A stretch of 64,000 nt of DNA from Eucommia ulmoides (taxonomy: Eukaryota > Streptophyta > Magnoliopsida > Garryales > Eucommiaceae). Positions 56,401-64,000 of this stretch are shown here, in pieces. The notes below the pieces were generated by a model that was not told the origin of the DNA, searched no databases, and worked only from the letters and a program-made list of their open reading frames with translations. Every line of letters begins with the position of its first letter. The first letter of the stretch is position 1. The translations under genes were made by a program, and so were the position numbers. The stretch covers positions 42,753,526 to 42,817,525 of the forward strand of contig CM028335.1 in assembly GCA_016647705.1 (NCBI GenBank), read 5' to 3'.

Positions 56401-59287
56401 GAATAAAAACTGAATATGATTTTGTCATGGAAAGGAAAGCCAGGAAGGGGAAGAATACCATTGGCATAACATTGTGAAGTCCATCCACCAGCTCTTGTAC
56501 GAGTCTAGCTGCATTTTCTGATATACTACCATGTCCAATTTCACCTTGAGAAGATTCAGCCGCAAACAAGGTACCAACCGCTGTCAGGAGGTTTGATTGC
56601 ACCAACCATTCAGGCTGTGGAGGCTCAGGGTCAACAGTGAGATGCCCATCAAATAGAAATCCTGAACCATTGATAACAAAAAACATAATCATGTCATTTC
56701 CAACTTCAAAAATCAAAATAAAGTAAATCAAAGCCTTATAACAATAGATTCCTATGGACCTCCATTTGGTCTATTTTGTGCAGATCCTAAACCGTTGGAC
56801 TGACTCTCTACTTCTCGCAACTCCTCTTGGGCTTGAGAGATAAAACTCTGCAATTTCTCCCTTTCAGACAATTCGCTCACAAATTGTGTAGCCTCCAGAA
56901 AAAGACCCAGCCCAACATTCCAAAAACCAAGTGCAGTATGTCTCGTCTTTAGAATAGTTGCAACCCGACATACAACAGAATAGAACTGCAACATCCATAT
57001 AGTGTGTAACATTAGCATACCAATAAATAATAAAATATTTAATATGTCTGCAATGATATGACAGAAGTCACCTCACACACAAAAAAGGGTAAAAGAAAAT
57101 AAACAATTTAATTTAATAAGTAACCAATAATTTTATATATTATAATAGACAAATCATGGTTAACATGCTTGGATACGAAGACAAGGGTCGAGTAACCAAT
57201 AATTTAATAAGAGGTCAGAGGTGATATCATCACTATTCATGTATGACACAAATCAACTATTGTAAGAGCTTTACACATGAAAGAATACCTCAAGGGTGAA
57301 AATGATAGAATCACTCGTGGCATAAGGGGATTCAGAAGAGTCATGTCATATCAAAAGGATATTAAAGTGGCTCCATTCTACCAAATCCAATTTCTACCCT
57401 GCATAGTCCATGACTTGGTCCAATAAAACTAATATTTCATGGTATGGTGGGTTAGCATGTTAATATACAGGTTTACATCTCCCTTTAACTATTGCATCGA
57501 CTGTCGAGCACGTATTCTTCCTTCTAGATTTTCTAAACAAATGGTTGCTGAAGTAGCCAACGGGTCATATTCTGAATCTGCAGTGTGCACTTTTAGTATA
57601 TCTTCAAATATTTTACTGGTATATGTTTCTAAGTATGGATGCCATATCCTATTAGAATTTATAACCCCATCATTTTTATGCTGCGTTCTCCATATTTTCC
57701 TGGTCTTTTAATATGAATCCATTCCTCTCCCTTTCTCTCTAATTATTTGCACTATCTAACAGGCATTGACCGGCTGCAAGACAACTCTAGTTCAGTAACA
57801 ATGCAAAGCGTTAAAATATTTCAACTACTGATATCTTTATGTTAAATACTACACTATCAACCATATGTCATAAAATGATTGATGGCCAAACTAGTTTTGG
57901 CGTTTTGTCCACTCAGTTTGCACTCTTCTTTTTCTGTCCTCGAAGCAAGCACATTACACATAAGAAGTCAAGGCCATGGTTCCTCTAATGTGTTAAAGCC
58001 AATGACACGTGCTGTTATTTAATTTCAAAACACGGGATTACCTTGTTATTTGCACCATGGCACAGAAACATTGATACGATACATGTGCCAAATGAATCCT
58101 TTAACACATAAGCAACAATATATTTTAAAAGCTCCAAAAAAAAAATTCTCTCCTTTTTTTCATTTTGGATCTCCCATCCCTTTTTTTATTTTTCTCATTC
58201 TCTCTTGGATCAATTTATTTGGTTAATTGCATGGGGTTAATTAGAGCTTGAGGGGTTTCAGACAATTGTCGCCTTAGTTTGATGTTGGTTTACGATGGGT
58301 ATTAGACCTTCGGCCTCATTTGTTTAGTGTTTATGCTCCCAACTTCCTATTTTTCGTTCCCAAAATTTTGAAATTTAAAAATAAAAACATGTTTAGTTTC
58401 ATGTTTTAGTTCCAAAATATTCAGAAAATTTTGAGATTATTCCCAAAATTCTTGGAATTTTGACGAACCAAAAAAAAAGTTGTTTCCACTCTTTCCAAAA
58501 AAAAAAAAAAAAAATCCCAATTGTTTCTCACTCAAAGGGAAAAGTTTTGTATTTTTTGAAATTCTTAATGAGATCCTCCCTTCAAACATTGTTAGCCTAA
58601 AATATAGAGAAGTGATTTTTCTTCCTTTTACTCATCCGTTTAGGCCAAGAGAAACACGATAAAGAAATAAATGTTTTTATTTTGATATAATTTGCGATAA
58701 TTGATTGTGTAAAAGAAATATATGTCTATCATTGACATCTAAAGGAAAATTAGAAGAGAAAGAGAGGGAGAACTAATGTCAGAATCAAACTTATTTCTTT
58801 GATTTTGTTCTCATATTATGAAATAATTTAAGAACAACTGTCATTATCAAATTATGAGAATAATTGAGAACAGAAACATAATTCTCATCCCAGTTTTTAG
58901 GGATTAAAAATGGAAAAACAGAAATGTTAATCAAATGCCACGGAAGTATCAAATTAAAAATGAATAAGTAAATAGTGGAATTAGAATTATAATTCCATTA
59001 GGAATGAATTATAATACAAAACCAAATAGAAGAATTTCAATTCCAATTCTAAGATCCAATTTCCGTAGGCCCATGGTTTCAATTAGAGCGAACGCATGAA
59101 TCCAAATAAACAGTTGATATTAATCGGGAAAGGCAGGTACCGATTTCCGGAGCAAAGGGGAAGCAGACGGATAGAAGTCTCGAAGGAGAGATCTGATCGA
59201 TGAAACTGCCTCCTCAAATGTTTGTTTTTTACCTACTTTGCTCTGCAACTCTTCCAATTTTCCCTTCACCTCATCCTCACGATCCAT
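50309..59287 (-). CDS. AIP2: AIP2-like RING-H2 E3 ubiquitin ligase (five coding exons)
   Basis: Coding exons on the minus strand: 59287-59141, 56985-56760, 56661-56459, 55636-55418, 50458-50309; total 945 nt, 314 codons plus stop, with no interruption. All four introns have GT...AG ends and phases fit (0, 1, 0, 0). The product matches Arabidopsis AIP2 (about 310 residues) along its length: an N-terminal helical region, [17 protein letters not shown], the [18 protein letters not shown] motif (near residue 130), PPASKEAV before the RING, and the C-terminal [10 protein letters not shown]. The RING-H2 runs from Cys234 to Cys274 with all C3H2C3 ligands present. In Arabidopsis AIP2 ubiquitinates the transcription factor ABI3 and dampens abscisic acid signalling; the same role here is inferred. 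Intron 4 is 4959 bp and holds a retroelement. The start is preceded by a 5-bp repeat and has A at -3 and G at +4. Confidence 0.94.
51377..52290 (+). pseudogene. gag remnant of the intronic element
   Basis: The frame 51377-51613 has [17 protein letters not shown] and [14 protein letters not shown], the classic start of a Tat-like gag core. Gag-type sequence continues in other frames (an [11 protein letters not shown].. segment near 51930, a zinc-finger-like part with [20 protein letters not shown] near 52220-52280). Several stops and shifts are present. Confidence 0.7.
52503..52697 (+). pseudogene. protease remnant of the intronic element
   Basis: Codons read [21 protein letters not shown], then [18 protein letters not shown], the active-site region of gypsy proteases with Cys in place of the usual Ser and Gly neighbours. 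It ends at a TAG at 52696-52698 and no reverse transcriptase follows. Confidence 0.75.
52990..54057 (-). pseudogene. antisense coiled-coil ORF remnant of the intronic element
   Basis: Minus-strand frames lie between protease and right LTR. 53728-54057 begins [16 protein letters not shown]. The next part (about 53500-53750) has heptad-rich sequence with [18 protein letters not shown], two TAG codons, then [20 protein letters not shown]. Another coiled-coil piece at 53046-53298 changes frame between LENEVA and [13 protein letters not shown]. Same orientation rule as the antisense ORF of the Tat element at 26569-28973. Function unknown. Confidence 0.5.
55418..55636 (-). CDS. AIP2: AIP2-like exon 4 (first six RING ligands)
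   Basis: 219 nt after acceptor TTGCAAG. Encodes [16 protein letters not shown], then the first half of the RING-H2: CAIC, PCAH, FHPPC, ending KPWL. The donor CTG|GTAATA is followed by the 4.96-kb intron. If the intron were kept, translation would add a short tail and stop without the last two Cys. Confidence 0.93.
56459..56661 (-). CDS. AIP2: AIP2-like exon 3
   Basis: 203 nt after acceptor GTTCAG. Encodes [19 protein letters not shown] and a helical segment with [15 protein letters not shown]. Donor ATG|GTATTC. Intron 2 before it is only 98 bp. Confidence 0.92.
56760..56985 (-). CDS. AIP2: AIP2-like exon 2
   Basis: 226 nt after acceptor TTGCAG, encoding [19 protein letters not shown] and a helical stretch ending in [15 protein letters not shown]. 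The donor is GAG|GTCCAT, a weak but valid GT. The exon leaves one base of a Gly codon that exon 3 completes. Confidence 0.9.
56986..59140 (-). other. AIP2-like intron 1, no feature inside
   Basis: 2155 bp, GT...AG. No coding or repeat feature beyond A/T runs can be supported; short frames inside (for example 57439-57711) lack recognisable motifs. Confidence 0.7.
59141..59287 (-). CDS. AIP2: AIP2-like exon 1
   Basis: 49 codons from ATG at 59287 ([15 protein letters not shown]) to SPLLRKS, followed by the donor GTACCT. The sequence joins in phase 0 to FYSVVCRV of exon 2, the order known in the family. The start is the only ATG in this frame after the AGCAT repeat. Confidence 0.9.
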
Positions 59288-59310
59288 GCTATGCTATGCT
59301 ATGCTATGCT
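59286..59310 (-). repeat. (AGCAT)5 repeat ending in the AIP2-like start codon
   Basis: Five perfect 5-bp units on the minus strand; the AT of the last unit is the first two bases of the ATG. No other ATG arises in the repeat because each unit is followed by A, not G, until the last. Confidence 0.9.
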
Positions 59311-59414
59311 CTTTACAACAGAACGTAGTCTTAATTGTGTTGTGCACATATCAATCAATTTCTTGCCAAGGGGGAAACTCTCATTTTTATTTTTATTTTT
59401 TTGTTTTTGAGAGT

Positions 59415-59420
59415 CACGTG
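59415..59420 (-). promoter_or_regulatory. G-box / ABRE-core CACGTG upstream of the AIP2-like gene
   Basis: A perfect CACGTG lies 128-133 bp upstream of the start codon (CCACGTGA on the gene's strand). This is a bZIP/bHLH site and contains the ACGTG core of abscisic-acid response elements, in a plausible promoter or 5'-UTR position. Confidence 0.5.
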
Positions 59421-59975
59421 GAAGAATGAGGAGACTGCGGAAATCTTATTTAGGTTGCGTTTCGTAGGAAATTTGGGAGAAAAAATTTATTTGGGTAAAG
59501 AATTTTTAAATCTTTACCCAAATAAACTCTTTACAGATTTCAATTTTTTTTTAATTGTGAGAAAATTGTTGTTGTTATTTAAATTTAATTTCAATACGTG
59601 TTTCGTTAATTTTCAATAAGTTAGTTGTTTTCAACCCAAATTTGTGCGTTTAAGTTATTGAATTTTGTAGTTGAATTCAATCCTATATTTATCTGTTGAT
59701 ATCTTGAGTTAAATTCAACTACGTTGGTATTTGGTGATAATAATTGAGTCTCGAGCTAGTTTTTCTTGATATTTCTCTATTGTTAGTTGAGTTCAATTTT
59801 TAAACCTCTGATTTGGTTCTTTGGATTCAACTAATATCTTAGATACTAAAATTACCAGTTGTAATTCTAAAATGATTTGCTGGATTAAGATAATCAAATA
59901 ATGTATATGGGATGAACCGGGGAGGACGAGGGAGGGAGGAAAAAGTTCTTTTTTTTCTTAGGAGGATAAGGCTAC

Positions 59976-60278
59976 TGTTGATCTTAAGATTTTGATGGAC
60001 AATTAAATATTGATGTTTTTTGTGGAACTAACGAGTTTATTGAGTGTTTCAGTGTAAAATTTCTATTATTATTGTTATCATAAAGATATTATTAAAGATG
60101 CTAAGGATGCTAAAAGACAATCAATGAGTTGGACATTAAGAGACTTAAGATCTTGAAGAATTTATATGAAAATAACTCAAACTAATTTTTACTCTCAATA
60201 TATCCCGATTAGGATCACACACGACACAAAAATAAATTTATATTTATGTATTTTTTTTATAGGGTTCTAATTAGTTAA
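59976..60278 (+). repeat. Sirevirus LTR, first 303 bp
   Basis: TGTTGATCTTAAGATTTTGATGGACAA... matches the start of the LTR at 19716 closely and stops where a family B LTR is inserted. The remainder is expected beyond the window after the nest. Confidence 0.88.
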
Positions 60279-61192
60279 TGATAGGTGTCATTTATCTATT
60301 TATTCTCAAGTCGATTTTGGTAGTTTTCAAGTATTTTTATAGCGTTTTAATTATGTTTTAATACATTTTTACTTATTTTAACTTAATTAGGTATTTAGGG
60401 TGAAAAAGGACTCAAACGGTCCATAAACGATCAAAGCGGTAGAAGAACGGTGGAGAAAATGAGCAAAAAGGCCATATTCAGATCATGTATCCACTGCTGC
60501 AACGGTGAAAATACAGAGAGTTTGTTGAAGCTCCACCGCTGTAGCGTGCAGCAGTCAAAATGTAGAGAGCTCCACCACTGCAGCGGTCAACCGGCAAAAA
60601 TCCTACCGACCTATCCACCGCTACAGTGGTCAGAGCCTGACATTTTAAGATATTTTAGGATATTTTGAATCCTATAAATATCGTCTCTATTCTCCTCGAA
60701 CAAGAGGTTGATGTTTTCTGGAGTCTTGAGAGCTCCAAGGCCATTTGACCAATAGAAAATCACAACGCGAAGAAGGAGAAAGTGTTCTCGGAGCAATGTT
60801 AGCGGTGAATCTTCGGATAACGGCTAGTCTCCTCATTTCTTTCTTTCTCTCTTAGTTTAGTTGAATGTTTGTATATGTTTAGCTTGTATTTAGGGTTACG
60901 GCCATGTGTAGCTAAACATATATTGTCTAGAGATCGATGTACTTCACGAAAACGTAGTTTATATAAAATTTATGTTTAGTTAATAGTTGTTTGTGTTTAT
61001 CCGATTGTGTTTATCGTTATTCCATGTTTATATGTTTGTTATGATATACTGAGAATACGGGGTTTAACTCGAGAGAGATAATTCCTGATTTGGACTAGGA
61101 TTTGAACACAACGCGACGAGCTAATAATCCGGGGGAGTTAGAAAATGTGCAATCCGTGACGTTAGGGCAAGACTCATATAACCAAGTGTCGT

Positions 61193-63772
61193 TGATAGGT
61201 TGAAAATACATATCTACTTCTAAGCCGAATTTGATAGTTTTTGAGTGTTTTAGTAATATTTTATTGCGTTTTTGTTTGTTTTTATGTAAATCAGGTGTAG
61301 GGATGTAATCGAGTAATAAACAAGCGAAACGATGGAAAAACGATGAAGAAACGGTGAAAGAAACAAGATTCCAAGACAGCAAACCCACATCCGCAGCGGT
61401 CAGGCCACCGCCAAGATGGTGGAAATACAAGGAGAATTGCACCAGCCTCACTGCCGCGGCGGTGAAAGTCCAGAGAGCTTAGGGTTTGGTTCACCACCGC
61501 AACGGTCAAGTTAACCGACTAACTCACCGCCGCGGCGGTCACGCTGTGTTGAAAATATCTATTTTTCTCGATATTTTGAAACCTTCTATTTAAGCCCCTT
61601 TTCCCCCCATTTGTCAACGACGTTCCACACATTAGATACACGATCTTAAGCATTTCTTGAGAGCTCAAAGAGGAGATTCAACATTTGGAGAAGACGAAGC
61701 AATCCCGGACCGATCTTTGGCGACAGTGGACCACTCCACTCTAAGATTTAAATGTTCTTCCTGTGTTTCTATCTTTGTAACTTAACTTTTCATATCAAAT
61801 GATGATGAATCCTTCTTGTTTTAATATTAATATGGCTAAGATCATGATAGGCTTGATAAATATTATTTATGGATTTATGTAACTCATGTAAATACATGTT
61901 TGATTGAATATATGTTACTTTAACGGTTGTTTGTCTAAATTCGATTGTGTTTACCGTTTTATTACAATTTTAATATACTTGTTAAGGTATTAGGGTTGGT
62001 TTTGAGAATACGGGGTTTGACTGTTACAACCCGTTCCGGACACCCGTCATCCTGAGGCGGGCGTGACTACAACATGACATCATCATTACCCAAATTAACA
62101 AATGAATGACAATATACACCTACTGTATAATACAAATACTTACTATAGGGGACACATCCGTCCCAAAATTAAATTAACTAAAAGTATTTATTCATGAACC
62201 TTTTATAGGTTCGCTTTTGACAGCTTCTCTCAATCGCCTATATGACTTCATCACGTAGCTCTACCTAGTGCCAGTAAGGGACCGACTCCTAGCTGTTGTA
62301 CCTGCGAGTGTACTGCCTTCTTAGTAAATCATTTTTAAAATATTACTACGTTCTAAATTTTTTCACAATTTAGTATGGATCAAGCACAAGTATATAAGCA
62401 ACAAAAATAATGCGACATAGATAAGTTCCATCTAGTACAAAATCCTACCAAACATTATAATAAGTAATATCAAATCAACCAATATACGTAAAACACCACA
62501 TCTCAAGCACTAATTTCAAACACACACCTCCAACACACACACACTAGCCAGTCCTAGTGATCGTTTTAACCTTACGATCGGGAGTTGCAACGGTACCGTA
62601 ACATCCGTAGAAATGCCTTCCTACGAAATATCCACACCCCTTTTTGGGGAGAAATATAATCCACACCCCTTACGGGGAGAAACATAATCCACACCCCTTA
62701 CGGGGAGAAACAACTATGGCATTGTCAAAATCAGATACAGCATCATGGAATCACAACCCAATAAATATCGTCTAATTACCACGTCTATCTCTTTTCTTTC
62801 AAAACCAACTTTTAAATCCAGAAATCATATATCACACTCTCTTTTAAGGAAAATGTCTGATTTTATTAAAACTACTTTTTCACCCTTTATTTTTAGAAAA
62901 ACTAGGCATTTCTAGGAAACCGATGTTTTCTATTTTCTTTTAAAAACATCGTCTGATTTCACCAAAAGCCAACAGAAATTCATTTTCACCTTCCTTTTTG
63001 AAAACCATCGAAATCCAATTTACCAAATTATTCAAATCCTGCTTGATCCATATTATTTATAAATTCATACCGTTTAAATAATCACATATCTCATCACATA
63101 TATTTATAGAAAAATAGTCTGGCAAGAAGACAGTACACTCACCTCGATATCCGTTTTGCCAAACTGACACTGACCACACCTTATCTAGACGCCAGTGCCT
63201 GCAGACTTAATAGTGACAGATTCTAAATTAATATCTTATCTAAAGCATCATAATCATGCAATGGGGATCCTATATTCCGAATTGTTACTAATTTTATGTA
63301 CCATGTACTTAAAATTAATTAATCATCACGAAATTATTATGATTTTAGGATTTGTAACACTAACTAAAATTTAATTTAACGAGAATTTATAATCGATTGA
63401 GGTTTCACCTGTTTCCGAAACGTTTGGCGACCACAAGATGGGTTTTGGATTTTCCTGGGGTGGTTTCTGCAATTTCTCCTTTTTTTTTTTTTTTCTTCTT
63501 TTTCTTTTCTTTTTCGCGGCTGTTCCCTGAACAGAACCAGCCACTGCCGAACGACTAGTACACCGTCGATTGCACACCCACCTCTGGAACACTCAGGCCA
63601 CCGTCACCGCCGGAGGAACACCCACACACCGAACACTCTGCCGAACCAACCGAGTCGAACCTTCTTCTCTCTCTTGGATTCTGGTTTCACGTCTCTGATA
63701 CGCTCTCTTTCACCTCACCGATCGGCGGCCTCATCGTCGACGAAGACCCCTCCGGCCCAAGCCCACCGGCGA

Positions 63773-63815
<43 letters not shown>

Positions 63816-64000
63816 TTATCACTCTGTCGACGAACTGGATGGACCGACCGAAACACCCACCTCACCAATCGGATGAACTCTCCACCGACTGAACCTCTCT
63901 CTCACCTAACCAACTCCGGCGACCTCCCCCACAACGATCACTCCCACCGGATGAGAAGAGCACCCCGGAGACTACAACGATCACGAAACACACACACTCG
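61193..64000 (+). mobile_element. family B LTR (copy B4), interrupted and cut by the window end
   Basis: Starts TGATAGGTTGAAAAT. GCGGC-type palindromes lie at 61390-61545 (CCGCCGCGGCGGT near 61525), TATA-like CTATTTAAG at 61586, and GAATACGGGGTTTGAC at about 62006-62021, directly after which a family C LTR is inserted. Confidence 0.82.
62022..64000 (-). mobile_element. family C LTR (copy C4), cut by the window end
   Basis: Starts TGTTACAACCCG. Landmarks match C3 in order: CTACCTAGTGCCAGTA, CGATCGGGAGTTGCAACGGTACCGTAAC, three CACACCCC...GGGGAGAA hairpins (62620-62710), AAGAAGACAGTACACTCACCTCG, CACCTGTTTCCGAAACG, then CA-rich sequence with (CA)n at 63774-63812. From the length of C2 and C3 it should end about 0.9 kb beyond the window. 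Confidence 0.85.

Larger units (their letters stand above)
60279..64000 (+). mobile_element. family B LTR (copy B3), interrupted and cut by the window end
   Basis: Starts TGATAGGTGTCATTT. Palindromic CCACCGCTG.AGCGG-type sites at 60485-60635, TATA-like CCTATAAATA near 60671, GAATACGGGGTTTAAC near 61050. At 61193 it is broken by copy B4 inside the AAGTGTCGTT segment that in B2 reads GGGTCGTTAAGACGTTG. The rest lies outside the window. Confidence 0.82.

Noticed and set aside
57439..57711. 90-codon frame inside intron 1 of the AIP2-like gene
   Set aside because: No recognisable motif, opposite strand to the gene, and composition like the surrounding intron.
63674..63892. 72-codon frame with a His-Thr run
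   Set aside because: Made by a (CA)n microsatellite within LTR C4.

Overview
The window is nuclear DNA of a flowering plant, very probably a eudicot; the species cannot be told. The evidence is one spliced plant gene (an AIP2-type RING E3 ubiquitin ligase) inside tens of kilobases of nested, decayed plant LTR retrotransposons (Ty1/copia Sirevirus type, Ty3/gypsy Tat type, and long LTRs of families I cannot name). No tRNA, rRNA, CRISPR array or bacterial feature was seen.

Layout. 1-1026: end of a minus-strand Ty3/gypsy element (gag remnant and its 5' LTR). 1027-2279: unassigned. 2280-2786: piece of a Sirevirus-like LTR. 2787-9940: two oppositely oriented 3' ends of one Tat-type family joined head to head, one with a tandem duplication split by a solo LTR. 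9941-11843: left-truncated LTR of a long (about 2.86 kb) family, here called C. 11866-22047: a Sirevirus copia element without a visible 5' LTR, its RNase H split by a complete solo LTR of family C. 22048-23229: LTR-like debris with an exact 60-bp periodicity. 23230-39336: a 16.1-kb minus-strand Tat element with both LTRs and matching 5-bp target duplications. It carries a solo LTR of family B in its 3' LTR and one of family C in its gag, plus an antisense ORF between integrase and 3' LTR. 39337-41852: AT-rich, no gene. 41853-47565: a decayed minus-strand gypsy element whose two LTRs share an odd internal duplication of their own end and primer-binding site. 47566-50274: AT-rich, no gene. 50309-59287 (minus): the AIP2-like gene, five coding exons, 314 codons, intact; its last intron is 4.96 kb and holds a deleted gypsy element. 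59288-59975: upstream region with a G-box. 59976-64000: a four-deep nest (Sirevirus LTR, family B LTR, second family B LTR, family C LTR), each inside the previous one.

How it works together. Only the AIP2-like gene looks functional. Its RING domain is encoded by exons 4 and 5, so correct removal of the transposon-bearing intron decides whether the ligase has a RING. The most unusual non-genic signal is that LTR families carry copy-specific arrays of palindromes or hairpins. In family B these are CCTAGG- or GCGGC-type palindromes just upstream of the TATA box. In family C they are hairpins whose loops, on one consistent strand, are often GNRA or UUCG tetraloops. In the Sirevirus LTR they are GGTCGACC-type palindromes. 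Antisense coiled-coil ORFs occur in two different gypsy elements.
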